This document shows, piece by piece, positions 36,287-47,079 of a stretch of 64,000 nucleotides of DNA; position 1 is the stretch's first letter, and every line of letters begins with the position of its first letter. This DNA comes from Rhea pennata (lineage: Eukaryota; Chordata; Aves; Rheiformes; Rheidae). The notes below the pieces were generated by a model, which saw nothing but the letters and a program-made list of their open reading frames with translations, ran no database searches and was not told the origin of the DNA. The translations under genes and the position numbers were made by a program. Location of the stretch: assembly GCF_028389875.1 (NCBI RefSeq), contig NC_084663.1, positions 93,501,765 through 93,565,764 of the forward strand. Direction: 5' to 3'.

Positions 36287-39200
36287 CTACAGGAATCAGA
36301 AGAAAACGACATGAGCAGATGTTATCTTGTTATAAATACAAAAAAAAAAAAAAAAAAAAAAAAAAAAACAAACAAATTAAGAACCAGCAGCGGCAGCTTG
36401 TTTTGGAGGTGTTTGGAGGATCTATAAAAATCAGAGTCTTGTAATTTAAACCTTTTACAAGTACGTTAAAATCTTTCTCTAGGATATATAAGGGATGCTT
36501 TCTACAAGCTGGCATTTGTAATGCATTTTAGTGACTCTCTCCTTGAAACACCTTGTAGCCCATTCCTTCATCAGAAAACCTGCTCATATAGTGCTGTTTG
36601 TTTTTATCATGGCTGCTGAATTGTAAATGTTAAAATGCACAATGCCTAGTATACCAAAAATGTATGACTATATGTTATCCACTGCTTGTTAAACAAAACC
36701 CTGAAAGGGAACCACATGATACTGCCAAGAAACATCTCTTCTTTTCCAAGCTAAATGTTTCCCAGAATTAAATGAAGATAGCACTCTCTACTGGTTGCAA
36801 AATGTGTTTACAGAGGGCATATGTACATGCAGATATTCATACAAATGCACACAAACCACTTCCCTCTCAGACTGACTTCTCAGCTCTATTGAAAGAGATG
36901 CCTAATTGCAAACCCACTCTACCATGTTCTGATTGTCATGATTACTGTTCAAAGAAGGACAAAAACCATACAAAGACCAGGAGGAAATGTCTCATATGAA
37001 AAATCATGTTAAAAATCTGTATAAACGTTACCTTTTTGTCTTCACGTATCTTTGAATGTTAAGGTAGAAAGAATTTTAACATCAAATTTATTAACTTCTT
37101 CATGATGTGTGCTCAGCTACTCATAGATTTATCAGTTCTACTTCAGTATAATTAGTTTCTAGACATCACTTCCAATTCCTGGATGCCCAGCACCAGTACA
37201 CTATTTTTGTGATAAATGTTTCAGGTAAGAATTTGTACCAAGCTAAAGTTGCTCAAAGGATTGTCTAGTCACAGCAATAAAACAGGGCTTAATTAGGTCT
37301 CACGAATGGAAAAAAAGTGAAATATGCAAAGTGAAAACCTATCAATTTAAAAGATGTGAACTCATAGTGAGGAATTTTGGTATTTGAGTTGAGGGAGGCG
37401 TCTAGTTACATGCATAGCGAATTTTCCAAGCATTCCACAGTGTAAACAGAGGTGAAACACAAGAGACACCAAAGAAGACAAGTACTGAAAAGCCTTACCC
37501 CGCTTGACCTCTCCCATGTGTCTCCTTTGAAGAGTTTACCCCTTTCCCGCAGAGTGGCATACTCCAGGCCTCGAGGTTTACTGGCGTTATAGATGAAAAT
37601 GGAGAGAAGCACTATAGGAGCTTCCAAAAAAAACTCTAGAGAAGGCCTGAAGTCAAAGATGATGAAAGACACTGTGGTGATGATCACAGTGGTGACCTGA
37701 GCAGTCATAACGTGGAACATGTTGTCTCGAAACTTCAAGATGAAGGCTACAGACAGCCCCAAGAAAGCTGTGACAAATATAAGGGCCACCGAGAAAACGT
37801 TGTGCCCATAAAAGAAACCACAGCTCCCTACTTGCCTCCGGTCCTTAGCCTGCAGCCCCAGCATCAGTCCATTGAACATCACCCCAAATGCATACAGCTT
37901 ACTGTTCTGCAAGAAGATGCTTTCAGCAAGCTGATCTCCATCTTTCAAGATCTTTTCATTGTAGATGTTAGCCAGAGCAGAAATGAAACATTGCACTAGG
38001 ATAAGCAGATGGCCCAGACTAAGGCGGAGAGGTTTCAATGCTCCTGCCATGGTAGTGGTGACATTCCATTGAAAGCTGGGAAGGAAGCTTGATGCTACAC
38101 AGTTGCCCTTTTCTGGGCATGTTTCCTCAGGTCCAGGATAGAGAAGACAGTGGTTAGATGGGCTAAAAAACGTGTTGTGATGGAATCCATGTGCAACTAA
38201 GCTGTGCTGATGGCCTCCAGTCCCCAGAGTCAGGGCAACGATGGACAGGAATAAAATCACCAGAGACGCCCACTGTACCCAAGAGAGCTGTCGCCTAGAG
38301 GAAACAAAAAAGTCACCACATTGGTAGAAGTTAAATGACCGGAAAAAAAAAAGCTCTATAAAACATACAAACATATTAAAACATATATGTTTTATATAAA
38401 ACATATAAAAGACATCATGCCACAGGGAGGCAACAAGAGGGAAACAAGCACAGAAAAGAGTCTCAGCTTTTCAGAATCAACAGTCAAGTGCCAAAAGGCA
38501 GTATGTTTTCCCCTGGTTAAGGGGGCTCCAGTCTACTGGATACAGGTGCACAAGAGGGAGAATTCTTTGCAGATAATTTAAGGAAAAACTTTCGAGACCA
38601 TGTCAGTTCTAGATGCTGACTGCCCAGCAACTAAAAGCAAGGGCAGTTTCAATCAGAGGTCTGATGGATAAAAAGAAGCCAGTGTCATATAATTTACATT
38701 TAATTCAGAATTGCAGCAGATTGGAAAGAAATATTGCTAACGATGGAACATGAGATTTAATGCACAAATGAAGGTATCCAAACCTGCATCTTAATTCTGA
38801 TCATCTAGTAATTATACAATTACAACTTCAGTTATTTACCATTACAGGTAACTGAATTTGGATAGATGTAGGGACTCCTAGTAAGATATTATTCCCAGCA
38901 CTTTCATATGCAGAACAAAGCCATCTCTCCAAGCTGGTATAGCCACAAGTAAAAAGAATTACTCTTCTTACCACACACAAAGAAGTTACACTGGATTTTT
39001 CTCTAACTAGGCTAGGAAAATAAACTATGATGTTTACTTTAATAAGCACTACTTACTTTAGCACTATTCTGAAGAGGAGAGCTGTTGTTATAATGACAAA
39101 ATTTGAGAACAGTACAGCCATTGCCTATAAAGAGAAGAAGGGGAACAAAGTTATACTCCAGGCGTAATATGATGATCAAAAGCCCACCTGTTCAGAAGGT

Positions 39201-41110
39201 TCACCATTCTGCCAGAAGTTGAAGGGAAAATGATCATCATGGTACTGAACTTTCTTCCTTACCTGAGTACTAAAAAACATGCATGTTCCCAAATCACTTT
39301 GAAGTCCCATTTCAAAATCTCAAATAAAGTAGAGAGCCTAAGTTTCTAAGAAAAGCTGTACAAACACGTGAGAAAAACAACCCAGCTGAAAGCTAACTTG
39401 GCAAAAAAGAAAACATTTTAGTTTTCTGCCATAGCAGTTCCCTGGTCTGGCTGCAGAAGCAGCTGTGCCGACACAAAGGAAGAAGTCGCACTAAAACGAA
39501 AACACGAAGCAAAGGATAGGAGGGGGTGAGGCTACTTTTGGTAGCAATGCCAGCTTACAGCATTCACAAAATCCCAGATTCAGATAAGTTACTTGCAGAA
39601 AATATTTTTTTTGTACGTCAACTGCCTTTGCTGTACCACTTATTAAAAATAAGGGAATGCTCAGCATAAATTTTCAAGGCTGCAACTATATTCACCTATT
39701 TCAAAATACAAACAAAGACAACTCGAAAGCTCCTAATTTGGGAAAAAGCATAAAATAACGATACTTCTGTAACCCGGAGCGTGCGGGTGCATGCATGTGT
39801 GTGTGCACACATGTCTGTGTGCACAAGTGCATATATATGTTTACACGTCTGCGTGCATAAATGTGTGTATTTACAGCCATGCAGGCATGTATGCACATGC
39901 GCATGCCGTGCATGAGTATGTGTGCATGTGTGTGCATATATATGCATGTATGTGCATATGTTCAAGTGTGTGCATGTGCACGTGTGTATGTGCGTGGATG
40001 TGCACAAATGTGTGCATGTGTATATACGTGTATGTGTGTGCATGCATGTGAATATCTGTGTGTTTGTGTGTGCACATATGTGCAAAGGTGTGTGTACATG
40101 TGTATATGTATGTGCATGCAAATGCATGAGTCCGCATGTGTGCAGGTGTGGGGGCATGTGCGCACATGGGTGTCTATGCTTGTGTGTGCATGCCTGTGAC
40201 TGCACATGTGCGTATCTACGTGTGCATATGGTGCACATGTGAGTGCTCATATGTGAGTGCACATGTGCAAATATATGTATGTGTGCATGTATGGGTGAGT
40301 AGGTGCATGTCCATGTGTGCAAGTGCTTGTGTGTGCACATGTGTGCATGTTCATGCACATGTGCGCAAGTGTGCACCTGTGCATGTGCACATATGCATGT
40401 GACTGTACATGTCCATGACTGTGCGCAGGCATGTGCATGCAGGCGGGCATGTGTATGCCCCTCTGTGTGTATGAATTTGTGTGTATGTGTGCAGGCATGC
40501 ATGCGGGTGTGCATGCATATATATGCACATGTGTACATGCGTACGGTTGTGCATCTACATCTGTGTGTGTGTTGGGGTGTGTGTATGTGTATAAGCATAT
40601 GTATGTACGTGCGTGCATGTGTGCGTGCACAGGTGTGTGTGCATGTATACGGGTGTGTATACATGGGTGTGTGTGCATATGTATAGGTGAGTGTGCATAT
40701 ACGCGTATCTACATGTATGTGTATATGTGGGTAAGTGTGCATCTGTGTGTGCACACATGTGTATAAACACGTGCTTTTGTGTGCACATGTATATGCATAT
40801 ATATCTACCAGTGTGTGTATGTGCATATACATATATGTTTGTGTGCACGTGTGTATGTGCATGGGCATGCATACCTGCATATGCATGTGCACATGCATGT
40901 GTGCATATAGATGGGTGTGCACGCACGCCGATGCTTGTGCACAGGTCTGTGTGTAGATGTGTGCACACGTAAGCCTGTGTAGGTGTGTGTGCATGCATCA
41001 GTGTGTGTAGGTGCGCACACTTGTATGTGTGTGGAGATATGTATGTGGAGGTGTATGTGCAGGTGTGTGGAGGTGTGGGTGCCTGATGGGGTGTGCACAT
41101 GTGGAGATGG

Positions 41111-41141
<31 letters not shown>

Positions 41142-44100
41142 CGTGGAGATGTGCGAGTGTGTGTGGAGGTGTGTGGATGCATGAGAGCATGTGGAGATTT
41201 GTGTGTCCAAAGGTGTGGGTGGGTGTGCATACAGAGGTGTGTGTGTGTGGGGGGGATGCGTGTATGGAGGCAGGGGTGGAGTGATGTGTATGTGTGGGTT
41301 GCTAGGTGTGGGTGAAGGAGGTGGTGTTGATGGGGAGGGTGTGGGGGGTGCATGCATGGCAGTGCTGGTGTGCATGGCAATGGGGAGCTGTCTCAGCTTA
41401 TGGTGTGAGTGTCTGTGTGTGTTCTCGCGTGAGTGTGTGCATGTGCCTGTGCATGCCTGTTTGCGTCTCTGTTCACATACACATCTATGTGCATCCATGT
41501 GTGTGTAAAACAGAAACAGTGCTTTTTATAAAAGATCACTTTAATGAAGCCAAATCAAATTGTTTCAGGAAAGCAATGTGCTGTCCTTCAAATATCAAGC
41601 TTTTCTATTATTATAGACATAGTTAATTTCCTTCTCAAAGCAACAAAAACACTGTGCATGTTTAAGATGTCAAGACTGTTGATTTTAATTAGATTTGTCT
41701 AGCCAATTCTGTTCCAGATTACGTTCTGTCCCTACCAGAAATGTGCATGTAGTACAGTATTTTCAAGAGAAAGTCTGAAAGTATATACAGTAACATTTTT
41801 ATTAATCTGTAATGCCAAACAGCAGTAGTCACAGTATTTTATAGTGAGTATTAATGATCTGTGTCCATTCCACTTCAAACAAATTTTGAACCAAAAAGAA
41901 CTCCAGTACAAAAAACAGAAAGCGCTAACACTGTACTATTTCCTAAGGATATGTAAAACCATCCAAAAGGCAAACGTAGCTAAAGAAAGCATCAATTATG
42001 TTCTGTGCTTAAAGATAACTAATAAACAAACATAAAAATTACGAGTCAAACATTTCTCTTCCTTCCTACCTCACTCCCTATTAGGCTCACTTACCCTGGG
42101 GGTTTTCTTTGGAATTAGTGCGGAAAGAAAACAAGTCATTACATGAAGTTACATAGAGACATTAGTGACAGCTGCACAGAAGGTGCAATTCAAATATTAG
42201 CAAGATGAGCAAGTCCATTGGAAGAGAAATACACTGTCAGAGAAGCCCAAAAAGAGAAAGCACCAAAATCCTCCCTATCGCTAAAGCAATTCCACCTACT
42301 TCTAAATCACTCAGGATTGAGAAATACCAAAGAGACCCTCCTTTACTGAGAGTTGTGGGCAGGAGAATGGAAAGGGCCAGCTGGTCAGATAACAGGTTAT
42401 TTACCTACAAACCTTGCCTTCCCTATGTTATAATTGTAGATCATCTAAGGGCAATGTTATCACCCAGGCACTGGAGGATACTTTATTCAGTACATGTATA
42501 CTTACAGGCTGGAGGTAGGACAGGACATAGAAGACAATCAAGTTATCCAAAAAGTAAAGAAAGGCAGGAATTGACCATTTCATGGAATTACAAAAATTCT
42601 TCCATGAAAGACATTCAAAGTGGTGATCCAAACAACCCTCTGAAAAGAAAAGAAATCAGTAAGACAGACACCCTTCTTATCACCAAAATCCCTTTCCAAA
42701 CCCCTCATAACAGAGTATGTATCACTGTTCTGTTTTTATGAACTGTTGGACTAAAAAAGCCCAGGTACCACATCCCTCTGGCAACATATTGGACACATCC
42801 AAAGCAGAACATACAGCTAGAGCAGCAGCTCAATCTCTGTGGGCATTCATCTTGCTTTAGCAGAGAAATCACCATGGAATCTTTTATTCCCATCAGAATA
42901 TTTGCCCACAGGGAACAAAAATGAGATTATCAATCATTCTTCATGGACCAGAAAGCACCCCAAAGTGCCTTAGCATTAGATCATTGCTAGGTGACTTTCT
43001 GATAATCATCAATCATGTCTATATCTAAAACAATGACCCAGACTACAGATCTGTTCATGTAGTGCCCAAAGGGCAGACAGTAATGTTAGAGACACAAAAA
43101 TAAACCAGAAGTCAGTATTTATATCACATAGTACACAGTCTAGGTCAAAAGAGAGTATTTGCCAAGAAAGCACAAAGAAAGGAGAAGGCACAAAGAACAA
43201 CAGTTGCTTATGTATTTAGGACACAACTTAAAAGGAAGACTGTGTTCAATTTTAGACTCTGCTACAGTGGACGACTAAAGAACTTTGTTAGCACAGACTT
43301 AAGACTACACAATGTTATCTAATCCTCTTCTGGAATGCTGAGATACTGAGTTCAGCAAAACTCAGATGTCTGGAAACCAGGAAAAAAAAAAAGGAGGGAG
43401 GGGGGAAGAGAAGATTTAAGAAAACATGGGAGTCAGCAGTAGCCAATACCATAAACCAGATTCATTGTCTTAGGTGTGGCTGTACTAAATGGTAGAGGTA
43501 AAAGCTTCATTAGCTTGCCAGAGTCATGACTGTTATATGGAGAATTAGATGCAGCCAGCACTTCAATTTAAGAAGAAATGAAAGAGTCTGCAGTGCCCGA
43601 CACTCCCTTCCAATTTAAACATACATCCTCTACTGTTTTGAAATACTGTGAAGTTAACATCTCATCTTTTTTACCTCAGGACAGAATCTGTTGGGGGGGG
43701 GGGGGTAGGTTGCAGGAAGGACCTACAGCATAAAACCAGAAGCTAATGAAGCCTGAGAGTGCTTTTCCTGAACAGAAGGCAATCCCAAGATTTGTCTTCA
43801 GAACAAAGTTGCATTGAATTGTAACAGTCACGTGTTGCTCCGTACCCAAATTCTATTACACAAAGCCTCTTCACTGAAAGGTGGTGGTACTTCTGAGAAG
43901 AAGAGGCAGAATATCAAAAGATAAAGGCCTTGAGCTAGGACATTTTATAAGCTTCTGTTTAGTCCTTCTGTAAAGATGTCTTTGAGGTGATTCATGTTAT
44001 TCTAGCCTAAATCTGCATTAACTCTGAAAATATTAGGCTGCATCTTTGCTACACTTCCTAATTTAAACTACTTGACCCCATTTCAGCTATCATACAAACA

Positions 44101-45369
44101 ACTCAGAAGCACCTGAATTTACAGCATATTATTTTTTATTATTATTATTTAGTTTTAAATCCGCATGGAAGACAACCTCAGCAAACATTACTAGCAGAAG
44201 GTACTGCAGATTACCACATGCAAATCCGTCACAGAAGGAAAAAAAAGTATTTGAAACACAACAAATCTTAACGTCAACACATCTGAATGATTTTACTTAC
44301 CTTTTTTCTTAACCCACAGTGCCAATATCGCACACAGCACCAGTTTTACTACTTCAGAACATATGTTCACAGTTGTAGGAAGGTAATCATATTTGTTATC
44401 TGTGGGATTCAGTAAACTGTAATGAATACACAATCAGATTCTGCCTCTTGCACACACAGTTAAAGTAAGAAACACCCTTAATCCCTCCAATCATACTTCT
44501 ATCCACTTTCCATAAACACAGAATGTCATGTGTCAGCACTTTCATTATAAATACCCCACCTTTGATGATATACAACTTCCTGAACATTCCCCTTTCTGGG
44601 CTGAAATTTTTCCTTTTTTAGTCTTAGTTTACAGTAGAACTCTTTGAAGGAGCCCAAGAGCACTGTAGTTTTACAAGAGTTAATAAATAAATAAATAGCC
44701 AGTCCTTTTCCACAAAACAGCAATATGCTATTTCTTCTCCATAAGGAAAGGGCTTTCAGGATGACCAAGCCTTCTTAGGGGATATATTTCTTTTTAAGTG
44801 GCATTTAAGAACTACTTCAAACATATATTGCCAATACTTTCTGAATGAAAAAGCAGTAACATTAGACAGTGACTGCATCCACACTATTACATCACTTCTG
44901 CTAAATTTGTTGTGAAATAAACACATCAGTCAAGATATGCACAGTTGATAGCGCTTACAAAATAATTTGGTCTTTATAAACTGGCTACAGGGTAACCCAA
45001 TGCCTGACTTTTAAGGGTGGATTTCCACATGGACCACTCTTGTACCTTGCAACTTCAGGTTAGACTTAGTGATTATACAGACATTTTCCATTACAGAAAA
45101 ATCTCTCTCAATTTATATAACAGAATGTTTATGCTAAGAACTCTGCAGGTGGAGAACTAGGTTTTGGGGTATCTGTTTTATCCCAAACGTCAACTCTTTC
45201 TTATCTGAGATACATTGTATGTTCATTGCTCAACACTACCTTCATTAGCAGAATACTTCATTAGGAGGATTCGGCTTGAGCCCAGTGCAATAAACACCCC
45301 TCCTAGCAGAAAGGTATGGATGGCTGTCTTGGAGCAAAACACAGACTGACTACGGCACTTAGTCTCCAT
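36218..45369 (-). CDS. SLC35A5: SLC35A5, nucleotide-sugar transporter family, complete over 6 coding exons
   Basis: Joined on the - strand: 45369-45240, 44399-44301, 42639-42506, 39124-39057, 38294-37499 and 36286-36218. This gives 431 codons plus stop (human about 424), with all phases consistent. The protein has the many hydrophobic helices of the SLC35 family (about ten membrane segments expected). These include [10 protein letters not shown] near residue 20, Ala-Phe-Leu-Tyr-Phe-Leu-Asp-Asn-Leu near 102 and the conserved [10 protein letters not shown] in the C-terminal half. A long loop after helix 5 has Cys residues and an Asn-Val-Thr sequon and is probably lumenal. The tail is acidic (Asp-Ile-Asp-Thr-Asp-Glu-Asp) and should face the cytosol. 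Family knowledge: a Golgi protein linked to UDP-sugar transport; substrate cannot be told from sequence. It lies head-to-head with ATG3. Confidence 0.96.
36287..37498 (-). other. SLC35A5: SLC35A5 intron 6 (last intron)
   Basis: A 1.2-kb intron, donor GTAAGG. A 29-base A run at 36340-36368 becomes U29 in the pre-mRNA, 53 bases before the acceptor. Nothing else was seen. Confidence 0.85.
36340..36368 (+). repeat. Poly(A) tract, 29 A, near SLC35A5 acceptor
   Basis: A mononucleotide run in the last intron of SLC35A5. In transcript sense it is a U tract upstream of the expected branch-point zone. Confidence 0.95.
37499..38294 (-). CDS. SLC35A5: SLC35A5 coding exon 5 (codons 144-409)
   Basis: The largest exon. 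It starts at Lys144/Arg145-Gln-Leu-Ser-Trp after a TTTCCTCTAG acceptor and holds more than half of the transporter, with the lumenal loop, the sequon and the last membrane helices. It ends Trp-Glu-Arg-Ser-Ser-Gly at a GTAAGG donor. Past this donor the frame stays open to 37406, but that part is intron. Confidence 0.96.
38295..39056 (-). other. SLC35A5: SLC35A5 intron 5
   Basis: A 762-bp intron with GTAAGT donor. It contains a 16-bp perfect AT palindrome (AAAACATATATGTTTT, about 38379-38394). Nothing else was seen. Confidence 0.85.
39057..39124 (-). CDS. SLC35A5: SLC35A5 coding exon 4 (codons 122-144)
   Basis: A 68-base exon coding [15 protein letters not shown], a membrane helix typical of the family. 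The acceptor is TTTATAG, the donor GTAAGT. Confidence 0.95.
39125..42505 (-). other. SLC35A5: SLC35A5 intron 4
   Basis: A 3.4-kb intron, half of which is the degenerate TG/CA tract at 39776-41507. Outside the tract nothing was recognised. Confidence 0.85.
39776..41507 (+). repeat. 1.7-kb degenerate TG/CA-rich tandem tract
   Basis: Nearly pure alternating purine-pyrimidine sequence built from words such as TGTGTGCATG, GTGCACATG and TGTATATG, with a perfect (GT)13 at 41111-41136. From about 41040 it shifts to a G-richer variant (GTGTGGAGGTG). Such sequence can adopt Z-DNA. In SLC35A5 pre-mRNA it is CA-rich. Long His/Thr/Cys open frames on both strands are by-products of the repeat. Confidence 0.95.
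42506..42639 (-). CDS. SLC35A5: SLC35A5 coding exon 3 (codons 77-121)
   Basis: It codes Gly-Cys-Leu-Asp-His-His, then [15 protein letters not shown] up to Leu-Gln-Pro, a signature stretch of SLC35A proteins. The acceptor is CTTTTCTTTTCAG, the donor GTAAGT. Confidence 0.95.
42640..44300 (-). other. SLC35A5: SLC35A5 intron 3
   Basis: A 1.7-kb intron. It contains a 13-base G run (43693-43705) and a short A run near 43382-43392. No gene was seen. Confidence 0.85.
44301..44399 (-). CDS. SLC35A5: SLC35A5 coding exon 2 (codons 44-77)
   Basis: It codes [11 protein letters not shown] and a membrane helix. I chose the acceptor ATCCCACAG because it joins Ala-Asn-Glu-Asp-Asn-Lys-Tyr, as in relatives. 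A second AG 17 bases upstream (exon start 44416) would shift the frame and stop at once. Confidence 0.92.
44400..45239 (-). other. SLC35A5: SLC35A5 intron 2
   Basis: An 840-bp intron with donor GTAGTG, weaker than the others. No repeat was recognised. Confidence 0.8.
45240..45369 (-). CDS. SLC35A5: SLC35A5 first coding exon (codons 1-44)
   Basis: It starts Met-Glu-Thr-Lys-Cys and runs through the first membrane helix to Met-Lys-Tyr-Ser-Ala-Asn-Glu. The exon probably begins at 45392, after TTGTTCAAAG, leaving about 23 bases of 5' UTR. The upstream exon should be non-coding and lie in the CpG island. Confidence 0.92.
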
Positions 45370-45392
45370 TCTGCTGTCTTGCTGTCAATGCC

Positions 45393-45700
45393 CTTTGAAC
45401 AACAAAACGGAAACACATAGAAACAGTACTTCCAGAAAGTGATAAGACAAGGTCAAATGCACTTATTTGATTGCATTTTATCTTATATAAAGATATATAC
45501 CTTTGAAGCTATGATTTCATTCTAGTTATTATAAGGGAAATACACTATGAGGTCTGAGAAAGGAAGGTAACTAGCATATATACACAGTGACTCAGAAGGT
45601 GGCACAAGCAAATCTAAGTCTCTTAAAGGCGCACATCTGTGGAACACTGACTAGCTATCAGGACTAAATAACCACATTTTCTTTCGTCTTCAGTAACTTT
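45393..45700 (-). other. SLC35A5: SLC35A5 intron 1 (5' UTR intron), proximal part
   Basis: AT-rich sequence between the first coding exon and the CpG island. No signal was seen. The non-coding exon's donor is uncertain; the best GTGAGG-type donor on the - strand ends an exon at 46496. Confidence 0.5.
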
Positions 45701-46630
45701 TCAGGGGCGGAAGGCCCAGGTTGCACACGTACTGCTTTATTCATCCCTGCCCGAAACCGTTAGGCGGCAGAGAGAGGCGCCAGGCGCGCCGCCGGGGCCG
45801 CGCCGCCCGTTAACGGCCGCCGCGACAGCTGTGGCGCAGTTCCACCCCGTGGGGCCGGGCGCGGCACCCAGGGGAGGATGCGGGGGGGGGGGTCCCACCG
45901 GCCCCGAGTGACAGCTCTGTGGCCCCGGAGCGCTCCGGTACATGGAGGCTGGATAAACGCACGCACCGGCAAGGAGGGTGGCTGAAGGGGCAAACTAGGG
46001 CTGATAAGGTCGCCCGGTGCTCCCCCGTACCGCAGAAACGGTCGCCTCGCCTCGCCTCCCCCGACCTGCCGCGCTCCTGCCTCAGAGGCACGCGGGGCTG
46101 CAGCAAAGGCTCAGGCGCCGAGGCGGAGCAGGGCGAACCGGGCGTCGACGGGCTCGCCACCGCACGGGGCGCCCGGGCTGGGCGCTCCCCCACCAACGCC
46201 TCACCCCCTCAGCTCCTGGCGACAGCGACTGTTCCCTCCTCTGCCTGCGCTTCCCCCTCCCCCGCACCAGGCGCTAAACCCACCCCCTACGAGCTGCTGG
46301 GCCAAGCACGGCGGCTGCGGGGGCTCTGCCAGGACGCCGCGCAGCGCCCATCACCAGGGCCTCCAGCCTGCCAGCAGGCCCGCAGACGCACGGCTACGAG
46401 CTCAGCGCCCTATGCAAAGCTCCCACCTCCTTTCCTCCCCGCCGCGCCGCTCTCCGGCGCCGCTCCTGCGGGCCGCCCGGCCCCACCGCCCTCACCGGGC
46501 GGGGCCGAGCCGGGCCGAGCCCCGCCCGCGCCCCGCCTACCCGCCCGCCGCGCGCACCCGCATACTCCGACAACCAGCCCCGCCTCGCCCGCGCGACTGT
46601 GGCGTCACAAGGAGCGCGCGGTTCCACTCA

Positions 46631-46640
46631 GTCACGTGAC
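46631..46640. promoter_or_regulatory. CLEAR/TFEB-type E-box, perfect
   Basis: GTCACGTGAC, a 10-bp palindrome that equals the CLEAR consensus bound by TFEB/TFE3/MITF; USF and MAX also bind this core. It lies about 450 bp before the ATG3 start codon. Confidence 0.65.
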
Positions 46641-46858
46641 CCGCTCCCCCTCCGCTGCCGCTCATGCGCGCAGAGGGCCATTCCCCTTCCCCTTGCTCCT
46701 CTCCGGACTTCGCCCCGCCCACCCCTCCTTGCGCGCGCACACGCCGAGGGGCGGGGCAGCTGTGGCGCCTGCGTGCCTTCGGCCGCCCGTGGGAGGTGTC
46801 CGCCAGGCGCAGGCGCAGAGCCGCGGGCCGGGCATGACGCGGCGTTGACCCCTGGCGT

Positions 46859-46868
46859 GTCACGTGCG
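46859..46868. promoter_or_regulatory. CLEAR-like E-box, variant
   Basis: GTCACGTGCG: the CACGTG core with the left flank intact and the right flank altered, between the two perfect copies. Confidence 0.5.
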
Positions 46869-46917
46869 CTGCATGGGGGCGGAGGCGGGAGGAGCGAAGG
46901 GGAGGGCGGCGCGGCGC

Positions 46918-46927
46918 GTCACGTGAC
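46918..46927. promoter_or_regulatory. CLEAR/TFEB-type E-box, perfect, proximal
   Basis: A second GTCACGTGAC, 152 bp before the ATG3 ATG and probably close to its transcription start. Confidence 0.65.
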
Positions 46928-47033
46928 CGGCGGGGGCGGTGTTCGCGGGGCCGCCGCCGCCGCGGGGATCGTCGAGCGTGGGAGGCGGCTGTGCTGGGGG
47001 AGGGAGGGCCCAGCCCGCCTGCCCGACGGCGGC

Positions 47034-47035
<2 letters not shown>

Positions 47036-47077
<42 letters not shown>
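47036..47077 (+). repeat. ATG3: (CAG)14 in the ATG3 5' UTR
   Basis: Fourteen uninterrupted CAG units, preceded by GGC units and ending one base before the start codon. The base at -3 of the ATG is A, from the repeat. In the ATG3 frame the tract reads poly-Ser; in another frame poly-Gln. Confidence 0.95.

Positions 47078-47078
<1 letters not shown>

Positions 47079-47079
<1 letters not shown>

Noticed and set aside
39696-40994. 432-codon open frame on the - strand rich in His, Thr and Cys
   Set aside because: It is the translation of the TG/CA tract. Several frames on both strands are open over the same stretch and none has a domain or splice support.
39776-41507. Periodic repeats resembling an array
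   Set aside because: There are no constant-length repeats with unique spacers. It is a degenerate dinucleotide-derived tract, not a CRISPR array.
42205-42741. 178-codon + strand open frame
   Set aside because: It lies antisense over SLC35A5 coding exon 3 and its flanks. It has no domain.
44400-44416. Longer version of SLC35A5 coding exon 2 as the main form
   Set aside because: It would break the frame at once. The downstream AG rebuilds the conserved protein.
45919-46848. 309-codon + strand open frame (Pro/Ala/Arg-rich)
   Set aside because: It results from the high GC content of the CpG island. Other frames here are open too and no conserved domain is visible.
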